A program made the position numbers and the translations under genes. A stretch of 64,000 nt of DNA from Pycnopodia helianthoides (taxonomy: Eukaryota; Echinodermata; Asteroidea; Forcipulatida; Asteriidae): assembly GCA_032158295.1 (NCBI GenBank), contig CM063257.1:16336332-16400331 (forward strand), in the 5' to 3' direction. Below are positions 1 through 11,982 of the stretch, one piece after another. The stretch's first letter is position 1. Every line of letters starts with the position of its first letter. The notes under the pieces were generated by a model. The model was not told the DNA's origin. It did not search any database and saw only the letters and a list, made by a program, of their open reading frames with translations.

Positions 1-295
1 GAAAACATCCCTTGAAATATTTCTGTCTGAAATGCCATACTTGATGAGAAATGAATAAACTAATTTTCCGATTGGAGTTTATCGCTCAGTGAGCGTTTTA
101 TCAATTTGTTGAATCTATATGATTTCATGCAAATGTGTAGTCGGTTTTTCACTATTTTCTCGTGACCCAGATGGCCGATCGATCTCAAACTTCTACAGGT
201 TTGTCAGTTTATGTATATGGTGGATTACACAAAGTGCTTACACTGCCAGCAACTGTTTTGTTAGCAAAAACCAGTTCTGTAATGTTCCCTTAAAT
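1..295 (+). mobile_element. Family A repeat, left part cut by the window edge
   Basis: Family A is a roughly 385-bp element with inverted ends AGGAACATTACAGAATTGGT and TTAA target duplications; its interior has TTTATCGCTCAGTGAGCG and TTTCTCGTGACCCAGATGGC. Here only the interior and right end are in view. Sequence just past the end (TAAATAATCTCATTGTTGAT) also recurs at 12742-12761. Confidence 0.8.
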
Positions 296-899
296 AATCT
301 CATTGTTGATATGAAATCAATGTTCAAAATAATTAGTTTAACATTGATGCGTTTGCTACATCCTCCGTCATGATGTAAACTGCAATTTATTTAAATTTTG
401 TTGCAACCCTCCCCCAGGGTAACCGGGTATGTTCCTTTTGGAATAAAACAAGAAATAAATTAATATTATTGCTGTTATTATTTTACCGACACGCGCAGTA
501 TTTAGGCCTATACTGTTTCTTTCACCTTTTTTGTTAGTGTCCCACTTATGTTGAAATAAATTCATGTAAAGTTGGTCAAAACGACTAAAAAACTACTCCA
601 GCGTCAACATGACTGACGATCTAGAAGAGATCACCATTTCACCCAACCCCCTTGAATTATTTTTTTCTTCTTCCAATAATTGCACACTGAATACCGATTT
701 TCAGTTACTTCTTTTAACCCACCTTACCCACCCACAATTTTGAAAAAAGTATACAATATAAATTCTTTTAACATTGATTTTTCTGAACGGCCCTATATGA
801 TTTTTCCATTCTTCTGTTTTGATGCTGTTTTGAAGCAGTCGTTGATAGTGAGAGCTTTGTATTGGTATAGTACTGGTATCAACACAAGAATTGTGTTCA

Positions 900-1278
900 T
901 TAAAAGGGAAGGTATACGATTGGTAATCACTCTAAAAATGTATCGCATTAAAAACTTACTTGGTTAGAAGCACAGCAACTTTCAATAGTAGAAAGCATTT
1001 GGAGAAAGATTTCAATTCAAAATAATGTGGATATGGAAACTGATGTCAGTTTTTATCCCCCCGTCAGAAACGTTTCTCAGATTGTGTATTCCTATGAGGG
1101 ATTTTTTTTTTCGGCGTGGACATAACCGCGCTCCAGATTTTTGGCGATATCTCAAAAGCGCTACCACTTTTTGAAATGAAGTTTTCACAGGTCAGTTTTA
1201 TTGTATAAATAAACATTTATACAGGATTAAAACAATCGAACGGTTACAAAAACCAAAGATAAACTTTGCCTTGAAACA
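900..1278 (+). mobile_element. Family C TTAA element
   Basis: TTAAAAGGGAAGGTATACGAT at the left and CCAAAGATAAACTTTGCCTT at the right. It is somewhat diverged from the 2899-3293 copy. Confidence 0.82.
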
Positions 1279-1899
1279 CTAAGACTGAAACGTCCCTTTA
1301 CCGTCAATGAACATAGAGGGACAATTATTCGAACATGGATTTACAACCTTCACTCTTTTTACAATGAACTTGACCTCAGCATGGCTGGGCATACCTTGTT
1401 ACATACCACGATCCCTAATTATGAGCAAACAGGTAGTGAATGTACCACCCCTGGCTTTGAAGTGGACCATTCCGACTTCATGGAAAAGTTCTTAGTAGAG
1501 AAATCGCTGTTGCGGGGCCGGAAGGGCATACCATTGACAATGAGGAGTATTTTATTGTGTCATAAAGGAACGCATTTAACAAACTAAGGTGGGGTGCATA
1601 TAAATCCCAACCGCTTTATTACACTAATATTGCAACACATTGCAGATCGATACGGATGAATAAAATAAGATAGTGCGAGGCCACTGATTTATAAATATAT
1701 GTTTTTTGTAACTTAAAATGGATACAACTATCTCCCTTTACTATTAAAATTTCAGCTATAATCATTATAAACTAAAAAAATTGGCAAATTGAACTCGCCT
1801 ATAACGGCACTGTAAAATGCACATTTCGAACAGTCAGTTATAAAGGTGTGTAATATTTTTTTAGGGGTAAACACATTCCTTTCAAATGATCTAAACCTC

Positions 1900-2205
1900 G
1901 TACATTTTAATGCTATTCCTGACGGGCAAGATGCTACACAGGCTCAATGGGAAAATTGATATTTTGTGTCATAATTTTCACATAAATTCAACATTTACAA
2001 AAGCAACAGCTGTACAGCTTTTGAGATGTCCCCCCTTTCTTCATATCAAAAGTTGAGGAAAATCAGACAGTGCAATCTCCATAAAACATAAGATTTGTTG
2101 TATTCTTCCATTGAGCTGTGTACAAAATATGCCCGCCGGAAGTCCAGGCTCTGTGGCTCATTTGTAAACATGTGATGTCACAGGTCACATCGTCTATAGA
2201 CTCCA
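1900..2205 (-). mobile_element. Family D repeat
   Basis: On minus: GACCTGTGACATCACATG, CTCAATGGAAGAATACAAC, CTGTCTGATTTTCCTCAAC and GTACAGCTGTTGCTTTTGT. The same family occurs at 9070-9415, about 4360-4445 and about 5210-6065 (the last interrupted twice). Confidence 0.72.
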
Positions 2206-2434
2206 AGCCATCAAGCCTTCTGGAAGACGTGAATGATTTCAGTCAGGAGTGGATATTGGCACCTGGCCAAGAGATTTGATGTGCTATTCCTTGGGAATTC
2301 GAATAGGTGGAAGTCGTTGATATAATAATTTTTGAAGTCAAAGAATAACCCCAGGGTAGGACATGCAAATTGGCAAGGTCGCAATAGAGAACCTATGAGT
2401 TGTTTAGATTGTTTTAGTGGAGTACCCAACATTT

Positions 2435-2760
2435 GTTTACTAACTTACTTTCTAGTGCAACATCACAGCCCGAGTTTTTGCCAACCGAGGCTGGAAAACA
2501 CTATGGAAAGCCATAAATGCAAAGCGATTACAGATAGCCACAGTTTGTAACAATGTCACACAAATGTTCAAAAACACTGTTGAGTTTGTTGGAAACAAAG
2601 CACTGAACTAACCACTGGGGTGTATTTGTGTCAAATACAAATGTGCAAAAAGTGATGAATTTGGTCACATTGTCTGTTAACACGATCGAATGTGTTTTAA
2701 TATTCGGCTGTCATGCCAACCAGCGCGGTTTGTTTATCAACAATGGAAGGTCTCTATTCT
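2435..2760 (+). mobile_element. Family E repeat
   Basis: GCCCGAGTTTTTGCCAACCG, GGAAAGCCATAAATGCAAAG and GCCAACCAGCGCGGTTTGTT. A second copy is at 25625-25925 and a worn one at about 12390-12480. Confidence 0.65.
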
Positions 2761-2898
2761 GCTCAAAACAATGCAATGCGTTTTTAAAAAAACAACAACA
2801 ACAAAGATATCAACTTTACCGTTCAATCATGCACCCATTTTGGTTTGAGTCAGACATTTATCGCAACCTTTAAAATACAAGAACAAAAAGGTGAACAC

Positions 2899-3293
2899 TT
2901 AAAGAGAAGGTATACGTTAAGATCACTCTTGAAATTAATGGCAATAACAAAATACTTAACAGTTAGAAGTACAGCAGCTTTCGATAGTATAAAGCATTTT
3001 GAAATCACTTTACTTCGGAGTAATGCGGTTATGGAAAAACATATCAGTTTTCATCAGAACAAATTTGAATTTGAGAAGCGTTTCTGTCAGAAACGTTTCT
3101 CAGATTGTGTATTCCAATTGCGGATTATTCTTCCTGCGTGGTCGTAACCGCTCCGGATTTCGGCAATATCTCCAAAAACGCTACCACCTTTTGGAACAAT
3201 ATTTTTATAGGTTAGTTTTATTGTATAGTACATTTATATAGGATTTAAAACAATCGAACGGTTCCAAAAACCAAAGGTATACTTTGCCTTTAA
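2899..3293 (+). mobile_element. Family C TTAA element
   Basis: Family C has ends TTAAAGGGAAGGTATACGAT and CCAAAGGTATACTTTGCCTT with TTAA; the interior has GTACAGCAGCTTTCGATAG and AGAAACGTTTCTCAGATTGTG. Other copies are at about 900-1278, 7763-8140 (reversed), 14622-15029 and 22758-23137 (reversed). Non-coding. Confidence 0.85.
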
Positions 3294-3299
3294 ATAACT

Positions 3300-4360
3300 T
3301 CAAAATTAGAGAGGGAGAAGCACCTTTTTATTACAAATAATCATGTATTGCATGAGGCTGTGCACAGCATGGGTAAGATTGAAAACATCTGTTTTCAGAT
3401 TAATTTGTACATATCTTACACCCCCCCCCCCGCTCAGAACCCATTATCCGCCCCCAAAGGGATTGAAATACGAAAACAAATAAAAAAATCAAAATCAAAT
3501 GGTGCGATACATTAGGGTGCCTCCTAATTATTTTATTGTCCCGCTCCCCCCCCCCCTCCCCTCAGGAAAAAAAGAAAGAAAAAACAACAACATTAATAAT
3601 ATTAAAAAATTAATAATAATAAATAAGTATACACAAAATATATGTATGTTATAGGCATATATATTTAAAGTAATGGAAATAACAATAGTACTAACAAACA
3701 AACAATAAACAAATCAATCGATCCACCAATCAATCAGAGAAATTGTCTGGTCACGTCATGCTTTTATGTTTCTTTCACTCTCGGCCATGTTGCTTTCACG
3801 TCTTTGTTGCTGCGTGGGTTTTCCCCTTTAACATGCAACACGCACCCAACCAACCGCACGTACTGCAGTCAGTTATCACTTCCGCTGTGCAACGAATGCC
3901 CACCATCACCACCACTACCAGCTGCTATATGTCCCAAACGCCAAACACCATCATCTAGAACTTGACTCGAAATGGATAAGAATACTACAGGATATGGTAA
4001 GAACAACTTAGGGTTGTTTTCCCCCCTTTTTCAACATTCCACTATTTTACGGTTCGTCTGTTCTGCTGTAGTTATCGATATGTCATGTGGTCGTGCATAT
4101 TGTGCAATATTGTCATATACCGTAACTGGTTAATACACTAACTATACCACCATGTCCCACATTATGATAACACTAACCATGGACGTAGACTACCCTCCAT
4201 GCACTAGCTCATCGGCTCTGAAGCTGGTACCCTGTCAACGACTTTGTGTGAAAGATTATTACCAAATAAATTCACAAATTACATCAATGAAAATTGAATC
4301 ACGTGAATCATCATTTTATATATCGATTCTCTTCATGAAATTTGATTGTGAATACTAAGA
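3300..4360. other. AT-rich stretch, no gene seen
   Basis: It holds two C runs (3421-3432, 3546-3558), (AATAAT)-type low complexity at 3590-3640, and a short open frame at 3743-3958 with no match. I see no splice pattern that would make an exon. Confidence 0.5.
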
Positions 4361-5261
4361 CCATGTGACCTGTGACATCACACGTTTACAACAGAGCCTG
4401 GACTTTCTGCAGGCGAGATTTGTACTCGGCTCAATGGAAGACTAAATCATTAAATCGTATATTTATCAGGGTTCTGCCCAGGATTTCTTTAGTGGTAGAG
4501 AAAGGAGTTTTTGTGGAAAAGTGTTCCCCTGGAAACCATTGCGAGATGGATCAGTTACATGATAGATCATATAAATAGACTCAAATCAAAGAAGTACTCA
4601 AAATTAATGGCTTCGGATACCATTTTTACTGGTAAAAACCCAATTTTTACATTTCCATGAAAACCAGGAAATTGCAAGTGTAATTTTAAAATGTGGAAAA
4701 TGTGTGGTGGTCGGAAACAGAGAAAATTCTGCCAGTGGTGGTTGGGAAATCCTGAGTGCCGGGCGGGTTTTCCGGCACCGACCACTGTGGGCAGAATCCT
4801 ACGTATATTTATTGTAATTTTGTAGATTGCAATGTCTGGTTTTTTAGACGTATTGTCTATATTGATGGTTTACAAACCTTCAACATACATTACATTTTTC
4901 CGAATCCTGGTTTATAAACCCAGACAATTTATTCACCGTAAAGCATGGTTTATAAATCACCATCCATACGAATACAGGGCACATCTAAACATAGGCACAG
5001 CTGTTATTTTCATAGCTATTTAATTTATGTGGAGGCTATGACTGAAAGTGTCAACTTTCCCATATGACAGTCTAGCAGAGATTAAAGGCCGTGAATTTGA
5101 CAAGTTCAACCTTTATTTGTAAACAAAGTTTAAATGATCGATAAGGGTTCCATTCATATAGACCATGTAACCTTTGTTTACAAATCAGAGTGACCTTGTA
5201 CATTAGGGCCTTTCTGGCAGGCACGCCTGGGTCATGCGGGAAATGTTTACATTTTGTGTCA

Positions 5262-5273
5262 TAATTAATAATA

Positions 5274-5306
<33 letters not shown>

Positions 5307-5445
5307 TGTATTTATATAGCGCCTTTTGCCAAAGGATACAAAGCGCTCAGTATTTTTACCTGCCATGTATGTGGAGCTACGTTTTTGAAGTATGAGACCA
5401 TATGCATTTATAGCACAATGTAATGGTTTAAAAAATTGCCACATA
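5262..5445 (-). mobile_element. SINE 3' end inserted in an older repeat
   Basis: On minus it reads ...GTAGCTCCACATACATGGC, GGCGCTATATAAATACAG and then (TTATTA)n. This is the 3' half of the 27057-27475 family. It splits a family-D element between GTGTCATAATT and CCACATAAATTC. Confidence 0.78.
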
Positions 5446-5563
5446 AATTCAAGAGTCATAAAAGTGACAGCTGAACAATATGTTTATAACTATTTAGAGC
5501 GGCCCCCTTTCCTCATATCCAAAGTTGATTATACTAATCAGACAGTGCAGTTTCCGTAAAAAT

Positions 5564-5957
5564 TTAAGGAACATTACATAATTGGTTTTTGCTAACAAAA
5601 CAGTTGCTGGCAGTGTAAGCACTTTATGTAATCCACCATATACATAAACTGACGAACCTGTAGAAGTTTGAGATCGATCAGCCATCTGGGTCACGAGAAA
5701 ATAGTGAAAAACCGATTACACATTTGCATGAAATCATATAGATTCAACAAATGAACAAAACGCTCACTGAGCGATAAACTCCAATCGGAAAATTAGTTTA
5801 TTCATTTCTCATCAAATAATGGCACTTCAGACGGAAATATTTCAAGGGATGTTTTCTACCATCATCATCATTAGACCGTGTAAGTTTTATGTAAATCTTT
5901 GATCAAAAAGTATATTTTACAAGTTTTTTTCTTACCAATTATGTAATGTTCCTTTAA
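5564..5957 (-). mobile_element. Family A TTAA element, complete
   Basis: TTAAGGAACATTACATAATTGG at the left and AATTATGTAATGTTCCTTTAA at the right, with TTAA duplicated. It is inserted into a family-D repeat, whose sequence runs from CAGTTTCCGTAAAA across to TTCCCATTGAGCTGTGT. No coding capacity. Confidence 0.85.
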
Positions 5958-6079
5958 GATTCAATGTTGTTTCCCATTGAGCTGTGTACAAATCGTGCGT
6001 GCAGGAAGTCCAGGCTTGGTGGCTCATTTGTAAACACGTGATGCACGGGTCACATGGTCAATGTCTCAATAGTCCTACA

Positions 6080-6570
6080 TGACGAGTTGGCAACGCTCGG
6101 TTGGCCCAGAGTGGGGTTGTTGTCTGCTGTAACTTGAGCTGAACTCGCCATCTTTGGCGAGTCTGAGCAAGAGGCCTATAGTCTACGCACGGAGCGTAAA
6201 TGGGTGGTGGGGGTGGGGCTTGCTTTATGGTCTAAGCATTCTACCATAGTCCGAGACGGTCTGAGTGACTGGGGGTAATTGCAATGCACACCAATTACTA
6301 TCAACGTGGCCCGCTGGAGCATGAATGTAAAATGTAGGCGCTCTTGTCTGTACTCGTAATTACATGGACAAAATAATATTCAGAGGGTGAACACACTTCA
6401 CATTATTATTGGACCGTTTGTCAATTAATTGTGTAGAGCATTTTTGACATGTGTTTACCATGAAGAGTGTTGCGAAGATTATTTTTAGGGTTCACATAAA
6501 TGTTGGGTGCTTTTTAAAAGAGTGTCTGTAAAATGCATGGCTATATAGTTGGTTTTAGATTCAGGGATCG
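6080..6570. other. No recognised feature
   Basis: Mixed sequence with GTTGGCAACGCTCGGTTGGC and GGCGAGTCTGAGCAAGAGGC. No frame over 60 codons and no repeat match inside the window. Confidence 0.4.
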
Positions 6571-6574
6571 TTTT

Positions 6575-7290
6575 CTTTGTTTGTAAACCATAAATCGATA
6601 AACATTGTCAGTGTAAACCATAAATCGATGGACATTGTCATTGCTTGTAAACCATAAATCGATAAACATAGAAATTTTTGGTCAACCATAAATCGATCGA
6701 CGTTGTCTTTGTTTATAAACCATAAATCGATGGACATTGTCATTGTTTATAAACCATAAACTGATAAACACTCATTGTTTATGAACCATAAATCGATAAA
6801 CATTGTCATTGTCATTGTTGGTAAACCATAAACTGATAACACTCATTGGTTATCAACCATAAATCGATAAACACTGTCATTGGTTATGAACCGTAAATCG
6901 ATAAACATTGTAATTGTCATTGTTGGTAAACCATAACTCGATAAACATTGTCATTGTTTATAAACCTGAAGTCAATAAACGTGGTCATTTTTTCTCAACC
7001 ATAAATCGATCGACATTGTTTTTGTTTATAAACCATACATCGATTAACATTGTTATTGTTTATAAACTAAACCATACATCGATAAACATTGTCATTGTTT
7101 ATAAACCATAAATCGATAAACATTGTAATCGTTTGTCAACCATAAATCGATAAACATTGTCATTGTCTATAAACCATTAATCGATAAACATTGTAATCAT
7201 TTGTCAACCATAAATCGATAAACATTGTCATTGTCTATAAACCATTAATCGATAAACATTTTCATTGTTTGTAAACCTCATGAACATCCA
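6575..7290. repeat. Minisatellite with ATCGAT in most units (about 18-20 copies)
   Basis: Units of about 35-45 bp with AAACCATAAATCGATAAACA, CATTGTCATTGTTTATAAAC. Unit lengths vary, and most hold the palindrome ATCGAT. Weak relatives (GGTTTATAAACC, TGGTTTATAAATCAC) lie at 4865-4965. Confidence 0.9.
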
Positions 7291-7524
7291 AGAACTGTCG
7301 TCATGGTTTATAAATTAGTTATGACGTATTGCCATATTCACTTTGGTGGACGGCGGGGGGGGGGGGGTGGCGGTCAGTGGGTTAGTTACATTGTTTTTTT
7401 TTTTTTTTTTTTTTTTTTTTACCACGCTTGCTCAGATTGGCAGGAAACTTTGAAATATATTTTGTATAGGGCCTACTGTGATCTGTTTTCATGATAAAGG
7501 ATTCCCATTATTACTATCTACACT

Positions 7525-7700
7525 CTAACAACTCCCGGGTAAGGATTGATCTGAATTCTGGTTCCTTTGAAGCCATGGCCTTTTCTTGGTCAGTGTTACC
7601 CGGAATCTGTGTCACAATGACCAAGAATGGGTCAACGGACGGGTTAAAGTCCCTTTTTTTTTAAACATCACTTTCTGGGTCACCCTGGCCCAGAAATTGG
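7525..7700. repeat. Single arm of a TACACTCTAAAAA-type element
   Basis: CTACACTCTAACAACTCCCGG, then ATCTGAATTCTGGTTCC and GGAATCTGTGTCACAATGAC. It matches the arms at 51593, 52530, 54285 and 63287. No right arm was found. Confidence 0.65.
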
Positions 7701-7762
7701 GTCAGATTCCCTGGTCAAAAGGCTTATAAACACTAAACCCAAAGAAGAAAATTGTCCATGAA

Positions 7763-8140
7763 TTAAAGGCAAAGTATACCTTTGGTTTTAGGAACCGTTC
7801 GATTGTTTTAATTCAATATAAGTGTAGATATATACAATAAACCTAAACTGTGTAAATATCATTTCAAAAGGTGGTATCTTTTTAGAGACATTACCAAAAA
7901 TCCGGAGCGGTTCTGTTCACGCAGGAAGAATAGTCCGCAATTGAAATACACAATCTGAGAAATGTTTCTGACAGAAACGCTTCTCGTATTCATTTTTTTT
8001 TTCTGATAAAAAACTGATATATTTTTCCATAACCGCATTACTCCGAAGTAAAGTGATTCTCAAAATGCTTTATACTATCGAAAGCTGCTGTATTTCTAAC
8101 CGAGTAAGTTGTTATTGCCATGAGTGATTACCAGATAAAG
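7763..8140 (-). mobile_element. Family C TTAA element, worn right end
   Basis: TTAAAGGCAAAGTATACCTT at the left; the other end fades out around GAGTGATTACCAGATAAAG. The interior matches the family. Confidence 0.8.
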
Positions 8141-8289
8141 CTAATCCAAGTTTTGTAAGACATGCGCATGTCATGCATCACACAGATGCTAGCCAGACAT
8201 GTACTGTAGTAGTGCCAACAATGTGGCCTGTGTTGACTCGCACACTAAACATTTCTTAAAGGTACAGCCGGTTTAGTTGAGATTAAATC

Positions 8290-8482
8290 TGGATCAAGGT
8301 TTTAGCCGGGATTTGGTAAAAGGGTGTCAACAGTTGCCAGAAATTTAAAAAGAGGGTGTCAAAATTGTTAATATACAATACTTTATATGTAAATGGCAGA
8401 TAAAACAGGGTCTCCTAATTTAAAACAGAGTGTCCAAAAGACACCCATACACCCATCTGGCTAGCACTATGATCTGGATGCA
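8290..8482. mobile_element. hAT-like MITE with 8-bp target duplication
   Basis: ATCTGGAT flanks both ends; CAAGGTTTTAGCCGGG and CTGGCTAGCACTATG form imperfect inverted ends. It carries the same GGTGTC-rich interior as 48188-48378. Confidence 0.75.
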
Positions 8483-8529
8483 AGTTGGTATATTAAATTA
8501 AGAAAATAAATGCCAGACCTACATTCAAT

Positions 8530-8917
8530 TTAAAGGAACATAATTGTTTTTTGCTAACAAAACAGCTGCTGGCAGTGTGAGCACTTTATGTAATCCACCA
8601 TATACATACACTGACCAACCTGTAGAAGTTTGAGATCGATCGGCCATCTGGGTCACGAGAAAATAGTGAAAAACCGATTACACATTTGCATGAAATCATA
8701 TAGATTCAACAAATGAATAAAACGCTCACTGAGCGATAAACTCCAATCGGAAAATTAGTTTATTAATTTCTCATCAAATATGGCATTTCAGACAGAAATA
8801 TTTCAAGGGGATGTTTTCTACTAACATCATCTTTAGACCGTGTAAGTTTTGTGTAAATCTGTGATCAAAAGAATATTTTACACGTTTTTTTCTTACCACT
8901 TATGTAATGTTCCTTAA
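8530..8917 (-). mobile_element. Family A TTAA element, complete
   Basis: TTAAAGGAACATAATTG at the left and TTATGTAATGTTCCTTAA at the right, TTAA on both sides. The interior is nearly identical to 5564-5957, so the family was active fairly recently. Confidence 0.85.
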
Positions 8918-9069
8918 ACAAATATTATTTTGCGGCATTGTTCGTCTTCATAGTGCAGTGACCTGATGAAACCAGGCATGCATCGTTTCAGTGGATCAGA
9001 AAATTACGTCTCCTTCTTTAGTGACGTGCAACGAAAACTGAAAACGCTAGCGTTTTTGGAGGTACTGTT

Positions 9070-9415
9070 CAATTGCTCTAGACCATGTGACCTGTAACAT
9101 CACATGTTTACAAATAAGCCACAGAGCCTAGACTTCATACAGGTACAGCTTGTACACAGCTCAATGGAAGAATAAAACAAATCTTATGTTTCATGGAGAT
9201 AGCACTGTCTGATTTTTTCCTCAACTTTTGATATGAAGAAATGGGGGACATCTCAAAAGCTGTACAGCTGTTGCTTTTGTAAGTTTTGAATTTATGTGGA
9301 AGTTATGACACAAAGTGTACATTTTCCCATATGGCCTGTGTAGTAACTTGACGCATTAGAATGTACAAGGTCAACACTCTGTAAACAGAGGCAACATGGT
9401 CTATAAGTGTTATAT
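9070..9415 (+). mobile_element. Family D repeat
   Basis: GACCATGTGACCTGTAACAT, CACAGCTCAATGGAAG, AAAAGCTGTACAGCTGTTGC and CATATGGCCTGTGTAG follow the order of the other copies; it ends near GGTCTATAAGTG. Confidence 0.75.
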
Positions 9416-10116
9416 TATTTAGTGCAGTAATTGTTATTGCAAAAGCACAGTTGCGTCTCTGTTAAATTTCGCTTCCTGCGATTTTCCTGTTACGAAGGCC
9501 TTTTAATAATGTTCTCCAGGAAATGACTGTCATTAGGGATGGTCTCGTCATAACTGCAAAGAGAGTTTATCAGATGAGTTTAACGGGTGTGCACAACGTG
9601 CATGGTTATGATAAACCTGATGCATTGGACGTCATTCGAGTAGGGCGCCCTCGGCTATAGAGGTCAAAAGAATTAGGTTGCTCATTGGCACATTCTGTGC
9701 AACGCGCGTATACATAGATGTGCCTTTTTTCCGATTGTTGCATCACCGTTTTATCTCTAAAGATGGCGGCGGGATGACGTCAATGCATAAGGCCCATTGA
9801 AAATGAAAATACATATATTTTGCACGTATTACTTACATGGTATAAAGATGGTCATGATGGACAACTTCCCTTGAAATAGCTTTGCCTGAAGTGCTATATT
9901 TTTGAGGGAACAATTAGTCTTGACCTCGCGAGACCCAAACTCCGTGTTTTAAAACGTTGAAAATATTGTAAAGTGGTTTTTTTTCACTACTTTTTCGTGA
10001 CCCCGATGACCAATATTGAGCTTAAACTTTCACATGTTTGTTATTTCATGTATATTTTGGGTCACATAAAGTGCGGCTACTGGTCTTTGACAATTACCAA
10101 TTGTTGTTCATGTGCT

Positions 10117-10445
10117 TTAAAGGCCCTGTACACTATTGGTAAGATCGAAGAGCACAAATGTTCACAGAATCACACATAACTAACATGATTAAAAGTAAGC
10201 AACGGTAGAAAGGGTTCCTTAAAATATTTCTGCCCAAAATGCTATCGTTTCTGAGAAATGAGTAAAACAATAGTTTTTATCACGCGTGATAAAAACGCGA
10301 TGTTTGAAAAAGCAGAAAACACATAATGTCTCTTTTCACTATTTTCTCGTGACCTCGATGACCAATTGAGCTCAAACTTTCACAGGTTTGTTTGTTCATG
10401 CATATGTTGAATCACACAAAACATGAACACTGTCTGGGACTATTT
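10117..10445 (+). mobile_element. Family B TTAA-type repeat
   Basis: TTAAAGGCCCTGTACACTATTGG at the left; the interior has TTTCTCGTGACCTCGATGAC and CTCAAACTTTCACAGG. Related copies are at about 9840-10112, 11388-11645 (reversed), 19180-19562 and 61690-61975. The family is like ones I recall from echinoderm sequence. Confidence 0.75.
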
Positions 10446-10657
10446 TATCAGCTCTACCAATCCTGTATAATACCTTTCAAGATAAGTCAATTAATGTTAC
10501 ACACAAGTGTCGAGTGACTGTTCAAAATGTAGTTGGCAATTGTTTAATTTGTTATCATCTGATAAAAATGTTTGAGAATAATTTTTTTGGCAATGACGTC
10601 ACTCATTACAGAATATTGCAGTTGGATACTTATATTCTGATAATTATTATATTTTGC

Positions 10658-10925
10658 GTGTCGTGGCCGAGCGGTCAAGTGCATCGAACTCAAGGTAATC
10701 GGAGAGTGGGTTCGCATCCCAGTCGTGACACTTGTGTCCTTGAGCAAGACTAGTGCTTCTCGTCACCTAGGAGTAAATGGGTACCTGCGAGAGTAGAGAC
10801 TGTCGTTGTGAATGGTTAGCAACCTGTGCACCGATTTGGCTGCCGGTGCTGCATGCTCCAAAGGAGTTGAGATGGTTTTAGGAATGCTTAGAGCCCAATT
10901 AATATCGAGGGTGATGAATACTGTA
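10658..10925 (+). mobile_element. tRNA-derived SINE, no microsatellite tail
   Basis: Head TCGTGGCCGAGCGGTCAAG, B box GGGTTCGCATCCCAGTC, then GACACTTGTGTCCTTGAGCA. It is the same family as 27057-27475 but lacks the (TTATTA)n tail. Several substitutions suggest it is old. Confidence 0.78.
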
Positions 10926-11387
10926 AGGCACATTATAGGGCAACTTGGCCTGCATCAACAAAATGTATAGCATAACAAATACACGTTGATATTAGTAGGC
11001 CTATTCTTTGTAAGAAATTGTTAATGTTGCTCACTTTTAGCAGCAAGGATCGTACGCGTCCTGTAATGTCCTGGGTTGTCCTTGAATTTGACCATAAAAA
11101 CAAACTCCGGATAGTCATTGAAAAATTGCAGATGCCTCTTTAAAAAAAACAGTTTCTGTTTGTTCAAAGTGTCATTCAGGAAATTTTAACAAAAAAATCG
11201 TTTCACCGGACAATTTTGGCAACAAATTAATTCAGTTTCACTTTTGAGGCAAGTTTCCTTAGTTCATTCAAACTAGGGTTTCGTTTTAGCCATTATTGTT
11301 TTGAATTTCGTTTTTGACAGCACGAGATTTCGTTCTTCTCATTTAGGTTCGTTTTTTAGTCATATTACTTCAGTTATTTAAAGGTAT

Positions 11388-11645
11388 TGTACACTTTTGG
11401 TAACAGCTCAAAATCAGTGTCCACATTTTGTGTGATTAAACATATGCATGAACAAACAAACCTGTGAAAGTTTGAGCTCAATTGGTCATCGAGGTCACGA
11501 GAAAATAGTGAAAAGAGATCTTATGTGTTTTCTGTTTTTTTAAATTATCGTGGGCGATAATTACTATTGTTTTACTCGTTTCTCAGAAACGATAGCATTT
11601 TAGGCAAAAATATTTTAAGGAACCCTTTCTACCAAATGATCTTTG
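11388..11645 (-). mobile_element. Family B repeat, reversed
   Basis: TTAAAGGTATTGTACACTTTTGG, then CTCAATTGGTCATCGAGG and GAAACGATAGCATTTTAGGC. The far end is lost within CTACCAAATGATC. Confidence 0.72.
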
Positions 11646-11982
11646 CAACCTAATGAACTTGGATAACAGTGAATGCTTAAAACTGTTGAAACTGTTGAAA
11701 CTGTTGAAACTGCACGTGCTGACATGTTTTAATATTTCCATTGTCTTAACCACGTCGTACACACTGGTCAGCTCATATGCACTAAGATCGTAAGCTGGAC
11801 CATGCCGCACGTCCTAGAGGGGGTGTCAATCAACATGGGACGGTGGCTTGGTTAGAAAAGACAGGACAACACTCTGCCTACGTCTTGTCTAACACTGCGT
11901 GTTTGTTTTTTAGAGTGTACGCACAGTTTCAAACACTAATGAATTATTTAACCTCCATTTTTTCTATGATTGATTACTGCAG

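Larger units (their letters stand above)
5210..6065 (-). mobile_element. Family D repeat with two nested insertions
   Basis: Family-D sequence is found in three pieces: about 5210-5261, 5446-5563 and 5958-6065. The gaps are a SINE 3' end (5262-5445) and a family A element (5564-5957). The pieces join in the order seen in the uninterrupted copy at 1900-2205. Confidence 0.78.
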
